DNA from: Leptospiraceae bacterium | GTDB taxonomy: Bacteria > Spirochaetota > Leptospiria > Leptospirales > Leptospiraceae | DNA: 64,000 nucleotides | Assembly (NCBI GenBank): GCA_016711485.1 | Contig: JADJSX010000034.1 | Span: forward strand, 62,001 to 126,000 | Direction: 5' to 3' | Shown: piece by piece, positions 8,918 to 17,451 of the stretch | Position numbering within the stretch: position 1 is the stretch's first letter | How the letters are laid out: the number at the start of each line of letters is the position of its first letter | Position numbers and translations under genes: made by a program | The notes under the pieces: generated by a model | What the model was told of the DNA's origin: nothing | What the model saw: only the letters and a program-made list of their open reading frames with translations | The model's database searches: none

Positions 8918-11116
8918 ATGAATTATCCTCTTTTAGAAAAATTAAACGAAGAACAAAAAAAAGCAGTTCTCCAGACAGACGGTCCAGTATTAATTCTTGC
9001 TGGAGCCGGCTCCGGCAAAACAAGAGTAATCACACATAGAATTGCTCATTTAATTTTAGATAAAGGGATATCTCCCTATAATATTTGTGCTTTAACTTTT
9101 ACCAATAAAGCGGCGGCAGAAATGAAGGAGCGGGTAATTAGTCTAATCCCGAACTCCTATCATGGGATTTCCATAAAAACATTCCACTCTCTATGTCTTA
9201 CATTACTTCGTTCGAATGCAGACCTTGTAGATTTAAAATCTGGTTTCACGGTATACGACACATCACTCCAAGAAGCATTAATCAAAGATATAATTAAAAC
9301 AATGGGATTGGACATAAAATTATTTACACCGTCTCAAATCGCAAACCGTATAAGTCATGCAAAGGATTCTATGATTCTACCGGATGAATTCGGAATGGAG
9401 TTAAGGAAGGATTTTTTTATAGAAAATGTAAGAGCAATCTACAAAAGATATGAAGAACGAAAACTGCTAAATAACGCAGTAGATTTTGGAGATTTAATTT
9501 TAAAAACTGTTTTACTTTTCAAAAACCATCCCTCCGTTATTCAAAGATATAATATTCTTTGGAAATACATCATGATTGATGAATACCAAGATACAAATAA
9601 AATTCAATACGAACTTACAAAACTTTTAGCAGGTCATCATAAAAATATCTGTGTTGTAGGAGACGATGATCAATCGATATACTCTTGGCGAGGAGCGGAT
9701 ATTCGAAATATACTAGACTTCGAAAAAGATTTTCCAAATACATTTACAGTGAAACTAGAAGAGAATTATCGCTCTTTTGCCAATATCATTGAAGCAGCAA
9801 GTAATCTAATTAAAAATAATTCAGAAAGAAAAAGTAAAAATATTTTTTCAAGTAAACCGCCAGGGGATAAGATTACTCTAACTCAATTTTACAGTGAACA
9901 CGAAGAAGCAAACGCAATCATAAAACAGATAAATAAATTATATAAAACGGAAAACTCATATACAAAGTTTGTGATATTTTATAGAACCAATGCTCAGTCC
10001 CGTTACTTTGAGGAAGCGTTACGTTCTGCATCCATTCCTTATAAAATCTTCGGAGGATTTAGATTCTATGACCGTTTAGAAATTAAAGACATTATTGCAT
10101 ACCTATCCGTAATTGTAAACCCGGGAGATGATATATCCCTACTCCGCATTATAAATTCCCCACCTCGTGGGATCGGAGACACAACCCTCGAAAAAGTAAA
10201 ATCATATTCACAAAACAGGGGCATATCTATATTAGAAGCATTGAATATAGAAATCCCAGATATTCGAAAAGGCACTTTTAAAAAGATGAAGGAACTCTAT
10301 AATAAATTTCAAGACCTAATTGATATGCAAAAAGCAAATGAGATTCCTTCCAAAATCGTATTACAATTACTTGAAACTATGAGTATTCACGAGCACTATC
10401 GAAACGAAGATTCTCTTGAGTCAAGTGATCGACTAGAAAATATTGAGCAATTCGTAACAGCGATCAAAGAATACGAAGAGAACGCCGAAAATCCAAGTCT
10501 CACTGAATACCTAGGAGATATTGTATTACTCACAAGCGAAGAGGATACTAAGGATTTGCCGGATTATGTAACCTTAATGACAGTTCACAATTCTAAAGGA
10601 CTTGAGTTTGACTATGTTTTTTTATCAGGTATGGAAGAAGGAACTTTTCCGCACAGAATGTCAATGGAATCAGAAAGTGAAATTGAAGAGGAGAGACGAC
10701 TTTGTTATGTTGCTATTACCCGCGCAAAAACCAAACTCTATATTAGCCACGCATCCTTCACTCGAAAATACGGAAACGTAGAAGATAGAATCCCTTCTAG
10801 ATTTTTAAAAGAAATTCCATACGAACTTTTTGAAAACGGAAAAACAGGGCAAGATGAATACCGGTATACACCAAGTTACCCACCTAGAGCCGGCGACCGA
10901 AAGGAAAATCTTATTTTAGACAACCAAAAAAGAACCATTACGACAGCAGACCAAAAAAATCTTTCTGTAGGCGACAAAGTCAAACACAAAGATTACGGTA
11001 TCGGAAAAATCGCAGAAATTTCTGGCAATGGGGACAATCTAAAAGTAAAAATTAGTTTTGGTTTTGTGCAAAAGAGTTTTTTACTCGCGTATACTAAACT
11101 AGAAAAGATTGATTGA
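8918..11116 (+). CDS. pcrA: UvrD/PcrA-type ATP-dependent DNA helicase
   Basis: A 732-residue superfamily 1A 3'-5' helicase for DNA repair and replication restart. Visible motifs: I (LAGAGSGKTRVITHRIAHL), Ia (ALTFTNKAAAEMKERV), II (IDEYQDTN), III (VGDDDQSIYSWRGAD), IV (LEENYRS), V (VTLMTVHNSKGLEF) and VI (RRLCYVAITRAK). The C-terminus has the PcrA/UvrD tail module (VGDKVKHKDYGIGKI...) that binds RNA polymerase. The ATG is 3 bp after the bamA stop. A second family member lies at 49833-51848 and lacks this tail, so this gene is the better candidate for the housekeeping PcrA/UvrD. Confidence 0.95.
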   Translation: MNYPLLEKLNEEQKKAVLQTDGPVLILAGAGSGKTRVITHRIAHLILDKGISPYNICALTFTNKAAAEMKERVISLIPNSYHGISIKTFHSLCLTLLRSNADLVDLKSGFTVYDTSLQEALIKDIIKTMGLDIKLFTPSQIANRISHAKDSMILPDEFGMELRKDFFIENVRAIYKRYEERKLLNNAVDFGDLILKTVLLFKNHPSVIQRYNILWKYIMIDEYQDTNKIQYELTKLLAGHHKNICVVGDDDQSIYSWRGADIRNILDFEKDFPNTFTVKLEENYRSFANIIEAASNLIKNNSERKSKNIFSSKPPGDKITLTQFYSEHEEANAIIKQINKLYKTENSYTKFVIFYRTNAQSRYFEEALRSASIPYKIFGGFRFYDRLEIKDIIAYLSVIVNPGDDISLLRIINSPPRGIGDTTLEKVKSYSQNRGISILEALNIEIPDIRKGTFKKMKELYNKFQDLIDMQKANEIPSKIVLQLLETMSIHEHYRNEDSLESSDRLENIEQFVTAIKEYEENAENPSLTEYLGDIVLLTSEEDTKDLPDYVTLMTVHNSKGLEFDYVFLSGMEEGTFPHRMSMESESEIEEERRLCYVAITRAKTKLYISHASFTRKYGNVEDRIPSRFLKEIPYELFENGKTGQDEYRYTPSYPPRAGDRKENLILDNQKRTITTADQKNLSVGDKVKHKDYGIGKIAEISGNGDNLKVKISFGFVQKSFLLAYTKLEKID

Positions 11117-11344
11117 AATAAAAACTTCCGGCTACTGCATATTACGCAACCAATCAAAGCCGTATCTATAACATAGGAATCAACTATTAAAGTAGAAACA
11201 AAAACAAGGTTTAATAGAATCTTTACACGCAAATTCTGACAGTTGCTTCGTTTACACTGGGCGTTTCGCGGTTATTTTGTATTTGCCGTATCCTTCGTAT
11301 GATTGTTTTTCTTCTTTCCTACTAGCGCGTCGGGCTCTCACTAT

Positions 11345-11380
11345 TGTCATCTTTTTTCAAAAAGATAAAAAAAGATGACA
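11345..11380. repeat. 13-bp perfect inverted repeat (hairpin)
   Basis: TGTCATCTTTTTT (11345-11357) is the exact reverse complement of AAAAAAGATGACA (11368-11380), with a 10-nt loop. It lies in the convergent spacer of pcrA and purA. It could end transcripts, because T or A runs flank the stem on each strand, but they are inside the stem and not after it. The role is open. Confidence 0.65.
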
Positions 11381-11433
11381 CCGTTCGATCCCTAACGCAT
11401 AGATTTTGGAAGACTTTCCTTATATACCCTTCG

Positions 11434-11525
11434 CCAAAAGTAATTACACAATTTGTAAAAAATAGGGTATTCCCAAACGCCAAAAATAATGCTCTTTTAA
11501 AAAACGAACGGGTAATTACTTTTGG
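11434..11525. repeat. Interspersed repeat element, copy 1 (CCAAAAGTAATTAC termini)
   Basis: The element is bounded by CCAAAAGTAATTAC (11434-11447) and its exact reverse complement GTAATTACTTTTGG (11512-11525), a 14-bp terminal inverted repeat enclosing 64 bp. Read on the minus strand, its start and its inner block TTTTTGGCGTTTGGGAATA match copy 2 at 16254-16320. A shorter relative is at 30618-30657. Size and termini are like a MITE or other small palindromic repeat. No target-site duplication is obvious. Confidence 0.65.
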
Positions 11526-11602
11526 TATAAAATATTTCTGTTTCCGAATGTTATACTTGCAGTATCCCTAATTCTAAATTGAGAATTCATAATTAGGAGA
11601 TA

Positions 11603-12874
11603 TTACATCAAAATCGTATCTTTTCTATCGGGACCTGTTGATATAATAGAAATAGGAACTCCAATTTTTTCATTTAAAAATTTTAGGTAAGATTGGCAAT
11701 TAGCTGGAAGTTCTTCAAAGCGGTTAATTCCGGTTATGTCCGTATTCCAACCAGGAAGATTTTCATAAATAACCTTCACTTTATCTAGTCCACAAGAGGG
11801 CATATAATCTAAACGTTTGCCATTTAACTCATAACCAATACCAACAGGAATAACAGGGTAAGTCGAAAGTACATCAATTTTCGTAATTACAAGATTATTG
11901 ATTCCGCAAATTCGAATTGAGTGTTTGATCATTTCTAAATCAAACCAACCACATCTTCTTGGCCTACCAGTGGTAGATCCGAATTCATGTCCCAATTGAC
12001 GCATTTTTTCAGCGTCTTCTCCAAAAAGTTCCGTAGGAAAAGGACCTTCCCCTACACGAGTTGCATAAGCTTTTGAAATACCATAAATCCTTCCAAGATG
12101 TTGAAATCCAACGCCCGAACCAGTAAGTGCACCTCCAGTTGTTGGATTAGAACTCGTAACATAGGGATAAGTACCGAAGTCAATATCTAACCCTACTCCT
12201 TGTGCACCTTCGAGTAATACACGTTTGCCTTTCCTAAGTTCTTCATTCAGATAATAAGTTGTATTAATGATTTTTCCTTTGAATTTATCTGCAAATTTTT
12301 TCAGACTTTCAAAAATTGTATCAAACTTTACAGGCTCTTCTCCATACAGTTTTACAAGTTCTTCATTTTTACGTGTTAAGAATAATTGCAATTTTTCTCG
12401 AAGGGATTCTTCATCCAATAAATCTCCCGTCCTTATTCCAATACGCATCATTTTATCTGCATAACAAATTCCAATTCCTTTTCCTGTAGTTCCAATTTTG
12501 GTACCGGGAGATGAATTTCTTTCGCGATGAGAGTCAATAATTCCATGAAGTGGTAAAATAATATGACAAGAATCACTTATATAAAGTTTGTTATAAACAT
12601 CAAAGTCTTCTTTACAAAGTTCATCACATTCTTTCATTAAATAATCAGTATCAAGGACAACACCATTTCCGATAACGCATATCGTATTTGGATAAATCAC
12701 ACCCGATGGAACTAAGTGAAAAATATACTTTTTCCCATGCACAACAACGGTATGACCGGCATTAGCCCCACCTTGGTAACGAACGATAATATCAATTTCT
12801 TTACTTAAATAATCAATTACCTTTGCTTTTCCTTCATCACCCCATTGGGCACCAATCACTAAATCTGCTGGCAT
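11603..12874 (-). CDS. purA: Adenylosuccinate synthetase PurA
   Basis: PurA joins IMP and aspartate using GTP, the first committed step to AMP. The 423 residues are normal length. The N-terminal signature is VIGAQWGDEGKAKVIDYL; further family motifs are GANAGHTVV, SSPGTKIGTTGKGIGICYAD, EGAQGVGLDIDFGTYPYVTSSNPT and the base-binding KIDVL near the C-terminus. The ATG follows AGAGGA. It is 10 bp downstream of hisZ on the same strand; hisZ-purA adjacency is also found in other bacteria, and both pathways meet at purine/AICAR metabolism. Confidence 0.97.
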   Translation of the reverse strand: MPADLVIGAQWGDEGKAKVIDYLSKEIDIIVRYQGGANAGHTVVVHGKKYIFHLVPSGVIYPNTICVIGNGVVLDTDYLMKECDELCKEDFDVYNKLYISDSCHIILPLHGIIDSHRERNSSPGTKIGTTGKGIGICYADKMMRIGIRTGDLLDEESLREKLQLFLTRKNEELVKLYGEEPVKFDTIFESLKKFADKFKGKIINTTYYLNEELRKGKRVLLEGAQGVGLDIDFGTYPYVTSSNPTTGGALTGSGVGFQHLGRIYGISKAYATRVGEGPFPTELFGEDAEKMRQLGHEFGSTTGRPRRCGWFDLEMIKHSIRICGINNLVITKIDVLSTYPVIPVGIGYELNGKRLDYMPSCGLDKVKVIYENLPGWNTDITGINRFEELPANCQSYLKFLNEKIGVPISIISTGPDRKDTILM

Positions 12875-12884
12875 AGTATCCTCT

Positions 12885-13889
12885 TTAAACTCTATTTATT
12901 TCTTCTATAATATCTATATTCATAGCAAAACCACAAGCTCGTTTTTCCAATCCGGAAAATTTTTCGAACAAATTGTCGTAAGCCCCGCCCGTCACTAATG
13001 GATAAGAAATCCGATCATAATAACCATGAAACACAAAACCCGTATAATAATCTAAGTCTCTAATGAGAGAGTAATCCAAACACAAGTCCAAGTTTTTAAA
13101 ATGATGAGAATATTTAAAAATATCCACTGTTTCTTCAATAGGATCTTCTAAATTCATTTTGTATTTTTTAGAAATGGCTAATAAGTCAGATTTAATACCT
13201 TTTAAATCAAAAGAAAGAATTAACTTTGTTAAAATTTCCTTAATATCTTTTTTATTTACTTTTATATTTAAAAACTCTCGAATACTTTTTTCTTCTTTTA
13301 GATACAATAAATGCGACAAAGTATTCTTATCCTCAGGGGAGAATTTTAGATATTTCACAATTTGCGAATAAATGGCAGTATTCCCTAAAACTAGAGTGAT
13401 TTTTTGTTGTAAATCTAACTCTAAACTGAGTTCACTTATATGTGTTAATAGCATTTTGAATGTATTGGAATTGGAATGCCCAATCACTTCAGCCCCTGCT
13501 TGCAAGATTTCTCTCCGGTCGGCATTTTTCTTAAAATTGTCTTTTACGATTCTTCCCGTGTAAAAAATTTTCTGATTTCCTTTTTTTACAGAATAACCAG
13601 CCATCCCCTTGACAACTTGGAGAGTTAAGTCAATGCTAGGGGAAATTTCCTTCCCTGACAAATCCCTTGATTTTAAAATTCTTGCTTCTTCTTGAGGGGA
13701 CACATATTTTAAAAAAGAAGATGTAAAGTCAAAACTAGGGGGTGTTACCTCAAGATAACCTCTTTCTTGAAAGAATTTATAGACTTTGTCTAAGATTTTT
13801 TTTCTTCTTAAACTTTCTTCGTGACCTAAAAAATGAAACCCATCTGGAATCCATTTAACCTCTGAGTTTTTGTTATGTTCGTTTAGCAA
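12885..13889 (-). CDS. hisZ: ATP phosphoribosyltransferase regulatory subunit HisZ
   Basis: HisZ is a catalytically inactive histidyl-tRNA synthetase paralogue that forms the first histidine-biosynthesis enzyme with short HisG. The class II synthetase core is visible: GFHFLGHEESLRRKKILDKV, an altered motif 1/2 region (PSIDLTLQVVKGMAGY, FYTGRIVKDN, REILQAGAEVIG) and motif 3-like TGGAYDNLFEKFSG...ACGFAMNID. Length (335-347) is shorter than HisS, and no anticodon-binding domain follows. I prefer the TTG at 13889, preceded by GGAAGAGGA; an upstream TTG at 13925 would add 12 basic residues. HisG is not in the window. A true HisS is less likely because of the missing C-terminal domain. Confidence 0.85.
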   Translation of the reverse strand: MLNEHNKNSEVKWIPDGFHFLGHEESLRRKKILDKVYKFFQERGYLEVTPPSFDFTSSFLKYVSPQEEARILKSRDLSGKEISPSIDLTLQVVKGMAGYSVKKGNQKIFYTGRIVKDNFKKNADRREILQAGAEVIGHSNSNTFKMLLTHISELSLELDLQQKITLVLGNTAIYSQIVKYLKFSPEDKNTLSHLLYLKEEKSIREFLNIKVNKKDIKEILTKLILSFDLKGIKSDLLAISKKYKMNLEDPIEETVDIFKYSHHFKNLDLCLDYSLIRDLDYYTGFVFHGYYDRISYPLVTGGAYDNLFEKFSGLEKRACGFAMNIDIIEEINRV

Positions 13890-14115
13890 TCTACTTCTCG
13901 TCCTCTTCCAATAAAATAAAAACAAGTATTATGACAACTAGGAATTAAGAGACTTTTAAAGATTACCACCGATGCGGACGACGTCAATGTCATTCGTTTC
14001 AGGATTTTTCACCATGAATAATATAGAAACTAAGCAATAAAATCGGATAGGTTTATTTCCAGTCCCACCTTCACAGGTACCTCCGTGGTAAATTTCCATT
14101 TCCTTTTTTTTCTAG

Positions 14116-14144
14116 TTGACTGGATTGCAATTCTCAATTCTAAT
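14116..14144 (+). promoter_or_regulatory. Sigma-70-type promoter for the plsC-gpsA fusion gene
   Basis: TTGACT (14116-14121) and TCTAAT (14139-14144) are separated by exactly 17 bp; each differs from the consensus at one base. The ATG of the next gene is 32 bp downstream of the -10 box and has AGAGGA before it. No experiment supports the start site. Confidence 0.6.
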
Positions 14145-14175
14145 TTTGAAATATTCAAATTAGCAAGAGGAAATT

Positions 14176-16194
14176 ATGACTGAGAAAGAAGCAAGCGTTG
14201 GAAGATGGCATAAGGAATTTTTTGAAAATATTCACAACTTTGTTAAATCTGGTTTAACAGAGGATGAAGCTAGACAAATTCTAGAAAGATTTTTATACTT
14301 ATCGAGTACGACTCCCATGCCTCCAGTCATGAATATTTTTAAGAACCCAGAAGCTCTTGAAACGGTTGGAGTTTATACCCAAGGAGAAGAAAAAGCACGC
14401 GGTTTTATGATGCAATTTCTCTCCCCCATCATGAAAAACTTCAAAGTAGAAGGTTTAGAAAACTTAGAGCCTATAGAACACCTTCTTGGAAAATTTCCAA
14501 TCACCTTAATTTCAAATCACTTGAGTCACTTGGATGCCCCTGGGATTTTTCAATTGTTATATGCCTCCGGTCCACTCGGAAAAAAGATTGCCGAACAAAT
14601 GGTATTCATTGCGGGACGACTTGCTTTTGAGCCTGATTTTACAAGACTCGGGCTTTATATGTTTGGGACACTCCTCGTTTGCTCCAAAAAAGATATGTCG
14701 GATAATCCAAGTTTGTCGGATCTCATGACAAAGATCAACATGAGAGCATTTCGCCATTCACAAAAATTACAGCAGGAAGGAAAAATTATTTCCATCTTCC
14801 CGGAGGGAACACGTTCAAGAGACGGAAGGCTTATGCCATTCGTAGATACCGTCTATCACTATGTAGCGAATAAGATTGTTCTACCTATTTCACTCGAAGG
14901 GACAGATAAAATTTTACCTACATCTGGATTTTTATTCACACCGGCTAATGGTAAACTTGTAATTGGGAAACCTGTTATCGTAGGTGACCTACACGGCAAA
15001 CACAAATTACCCGTCGAACTAGAACAAATCAAATTTCCAAAACACGGAGACAAAAAACAATTCCTAATTGACAACCTCGCTCTTCTTGTAGGATCCAATC
15101 TAAGTCGCCACAAACATGGAACTTATCGTAACCTCTACAATGGAGATGGAATCGGAAAACATCAAAATACACTTATCCAAATACCAAAACATCCAGAAGA
15201 ACATATTGTTGTAATCGGTTCTAGTAATACTTCGATTGCCACTGCAACAATTCTCTCCAACAAAAATGTATTTGTCACCGTGTATCATCCAGATAAAGAA
15301 ATGTGCAAAACCTATAATGCTGAACGAAGGGATTTAGAGCATTATCCGCTCTATAAACTTCCGCCTAACATCGAATTTTCCTCCGACGACGATGTAATTA
15401 AAAAAGCAACTCTATTCATTCAAGGCACAAATCCATGGGAGTTTGATAAAATTTATCCTGATATAGTCGACAAACTTAGAAAAAACAAAGCTCCGATCGT
15501 AAACGTAATCAAAGGTCTTACCAATTCTCCCAGAGGATTAATCCTTAGAGACCTAGAAGAAGTGTATGGGATTGAACGAGACAGACTAGCAGTAGCAAGC
15601 GGTGCTAGTTACCCTGAACAAATCATCGAAAGGAAAATTTCCGGACTCGAAATCGCTGCCCGTGATCCGTCGATCATCCCAAAACTCGTAAAACTATTTA
15701 CCACAGGATATATTTTCTCTCGCCAAGCAATTATACCGACTGACGTTTCCGGTGTTCAACTTGGTGGTGCACTCAAGAACATCTACGCACTTTGTATGGG
15801 TCTTGTAGAAGGTTATTTCAAAGAAGTTCTAGGGGGTAATGTGGATAATACGCTATTTCATTTATCAAACCGTTTCTTCAAAGAAATGGTTTCTATCGGC
15901 GTAAAACTCGGAGGCCAAGAGCCAACCTTTAACGGATTATCGGGATTAACCGATTTTATGCTCGCTTGTTTCGGTTCTGACTCTAGAGATAGACGTTATG
16001 GATACGAACTAGTAAGCGGAAATCACCCAACCAAAATGTCGAACGGATACCATGGTCTAAAAGCAATTCCAAATCTTGTTCAACTTAATATTGAGAGTTA
16101 TCCTGTTCTGACCAGCGCATACGAAGTAGTTATTGGAAATAAAAGTATCAATGAAGCGATTCAACTTTTGGAAACTAGGTTGTCTAGGGTTTAA
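14176..16194 (+). CDS. PlsC-type acyltransferase fused to GpsA-like dehydrogenase
   Basis: One 672-residue protein holds two lipid-synthesis modules. Residues about 80-300 form a glycerolipid acyltransferase with the HX4D motif (His115-Asp120 in NHLSHLDAPG) and FPEGTRSRDGR (208-218). Residues 341-672 look like NAD(P)-dependent glycerol-3-phosphate dehydrogenase: Lys446 in VNVIKGL, SGASYPEQI, and Lys534 in GVQLGGALKNIYALCMGLVEG are the usual GpsA landmarks. Coupling would let G3P made from dihydroxyacetone phosphate pass to acylation. However, the Rossmann loop reads IGSSNTSIA instead of GxGxxG, so cofactor binding is uncertain. There is no membrane anchor. A good promoter and AGAGGA site precede the ATG. 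Both domain calls are firm; activity of the second is not. Confidence 0.9.
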   Translation: MTEKEASVGRWHKEFFENIHNFVKSGLTEDEARQILERFLYLSSTTPMPPVMNIFKNPEALETVGVYTQGEEKARGFMMQFLSPIMKNFKVEGLENLEPIEHLLGKFPITLISNHLSHLDAPGIFQLLYASGPLGKKIAEQMVFIAGRLAFEPDFTRLGLYMFGTLLVCSKKDMSDNPSLSDLMTKINMRAFRHSQKLQQEGKIISIFPEGTRSRDGRLMPFVDTVYHYVANKIVLPISLEGTDKILPTSGFLFTPANGKLVIGKPVIVGDLHGKHKLPVELEQIKFPKHGDKKQFLIDNLALLVGSNLSRHKHGTYRNLYNGDGIGKHQNTLIQIPKHPEEHIVVIGSSNTSIATATILSNKNVFVTVYHPDKEMCKTYNAERRDLEHYPLYKLPPNIEFSSDDDVIKKATLFIQGTNPWEFDKIYPDIVDKLRKNKAPIVNVIKGLTNSPRGLILRDLEEVYGIERDRLAVASGASYPEQIIERKISGLEIAARDPSIIPKLVKLFTTGYIFSRQAIIPTDVSGVQLGGALKNIYALCMGLVEGYFKEVLGGNVDNTLFHLSNRFFKEMVSIGVKLGGQEPTFNGLSGLTDFMLACFGSDSRDRRYGYELVSGNHPTKMSNGYHGLKAIPNLVQLNIESYPVLTSAYEVVIGNKSINEAIQLLETRLSRV

Positions 16195-16234
16195 AATTAA
16201 ACCAGTGATAACCTAAATTTTGTCAGAAACTAAA

Positions 16235-16359
16235 AATGAATCTCACATAGCGATTGCCAAAAGTAAATTCCGATTTAAAACTAGAAAACTTTCTTTTGGC
16301 AAATGGGAATTACCCGTTTATGAGAAATGGTATATAATTTTTCGGCAGTGAGATTCATT
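16235..16359. repeat. Interspersed repeat element, copy 2, with nested inverted repeats
   Basis: The outer arms AATGAATCTCAC (16235-16246) and GTGAGATTCATT (16348-16359) are a perfect 12-bp pair. Inside, TTGCCAAAAG (16254-16263) pairs with CTTTTGGCAA (16293-16302). The block from CCAAAAGTAA to TGGGAATTACCC (16257-16315) aligns with the minus strand of copy 1 at 11434-11525. It fills the spacer between the convergent plsC-gpsA fusion and moxR genes. Confidence 0.65.
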
Positions 16360-16391
16360 AAAATTGCAACTATACCCTTGTGACTAACGTT

Positions 16392-17231
16392 CTATTCCTT
16401 TGGCGGAACATGTAGTTGCCCGGCATATTGTTGTAAGTCTTCCTCATTTTTTACCAATGCTCCCAGAAATGGGATTTTATCCATAGAATTTAATTGTGCA
16501 CCTTGGTAGAGAAGAATCTGAATCCAATCCAATAACTCACTCGTAGAAGGCTTCTTTTTCATATCTTCCATACGACGTATTTTATAAAATGTTTTCATTG
16601 CAGTTTGAATCAACGCAGAATCAATATCAGGTAAGTGAACTCGAATTATCTCCTCCATTAAAGCACGGGTAGGAAATTCAATATAATGAAAGATACAGCG
16701 TCTCAAAAATGCGTCAGGCAATTCCCGTTCATTGTTCGATGTAATGATAGTCATTGGTCGATGTTTTGCTTTAACAACTCGATTTGTCTCCGTAATTACA
16801 AATTCCATTTGGTCTAACTCTAATAATAAGTCATTTGGAAATTCTAAATCTGCCTTATCAATTTCATCAATTAATACGATCGACTGCACATTCGACTCAA
16901 AAGCAAGCCCAAGAGGTCCCATACGAATGTAGTTTTCAATATTTTGAACTTTTTCCCGATCTTTACCTTCATTAAATCGAGAATCATTTAACCGTGACAC
17001 TGCATCATAAAAGTACAATCCATCTTTTGCAAGACTAGTAGATTTTACATGCCATTTAAAAATAGGAAGTTTCCTAGATTTAGAAATATGTTCGGCTAAT
17101 AATGTTTTGCCGGTTCCGGGCTCTCCTTTAATTAGAAGTGGTCTTTTTGTTACTTCAGCTACAAGTAGTGCTTCTTCTAATTCTCTAGATACAACGTATC
17201 CTTCTTTCAAATTGATTGGTTTTTGACTCAT
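16392..17231 (-). CDS. MoxR-family AAA+ ATPase
   Basis: The 279 residues contain Walker A (KGEPGTGKTLLAEHI), Walker B (IVLIDEIDKADLEFPNDLLLELDQ), sensor 1 (TIITSNNERELPDAFLRRC, including the arginine finger) and a helical lid domain (last 80 residues). MoxR ATPases act as chaperones that load metal or cofactors into partner proteins, usually with a VWA-domain protein encoded next door. No VWA gene is adjacent here, so the client is unknown. It is a single-gene transcript, convergent with the upstream fusion gene and divergent from the repeat-rich secreted protein. Confidence 0.9.
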   Translation of the reverse strand: MSQKPINLKEGYVVSRELEEALLVAEVTKRPLLIKGEPGTGKTLLAEHISKSRKLPIFKWHVKSTSLAKDGLYFYDAVSRLNDSRFNEGKDREKVQNIENYIRMGPLGLAFESNVQSIVLIDEIDKADLEFPNDLLLELDQMEFVITETNRVVKAKHRPMTIITSNNERELPDAFLRRCIFHYIEFPTRALMEEIIRVHLPDIDSALIQTAMKTFYKIRRMEDMKKKPSTSELLDWIQILLYQGAQLNSMDKIPFLGALVKNEEDLQQYAGQLHVPPKE

Positions 17232-17348
17232 ACAAACAAAGTATTGAATCTACTTTAAAAATAAATGATTTTTTATTCCGAAAAACTCTAAGTAAGGAAA
17301 GATTTAAAACAGAATAAATACCTTGAAAAAATCAAACGAACCCAAATT

Positions 17349-17377
17349 GGTTTACAGAATTATTTATCCTGTAAACC
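17349..17377. repeat. 9-bp inverted repeat in a divergent spacer
   Basis: GGTTTACAG (17349-17357) and CTGTAAACC (17369-17377) pair perfectly around an AT-only 11-nt loop broken by one C. It lies 75 bp before the start of the repeat-rich secreted protein, between divergent genes. It may be an operator or an RNA hairpin; the sequence does not decide. Confidence 0.5.
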
Positions 17378-17451
17378 TAGTTTATCTTGTCTAAAAAATT
17401 TCTGTTCATTACTTCACGATGATTCGAATGTATTATTAAAGGAGAAATTTC

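Larger units (their letters stand above)
11117..11602. other. 486-bp convergent intergenic region with two inverted repeats
   Basis: This spacer lies between the ends of pcrA (+) and purA (-). I see no convincing gene: the longest open frame (11344-11571, TTG start) runs across two hairpins and has no ribosome site. It holds a 13-bp hairpin (11345-11380) and a repeat-family element with CCAAAAGTAA ends (11434-11525), each listed separately. The part from 11240 to 11340 is relatively GC-rich (GGCGTTTCGCGG, GCGCGTCGGGC) compared with its surroundings, which may mark a decayed foreign or mobile fragment; I could not identify it. Confidence 0.6.

Noticed and set aside
11344..11571. 75-codon open frame in the pcrA-purA spacer
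   Set aside because: TTG start without ribosome site, runs through two inverted repeats, no recognisable protein pattern.
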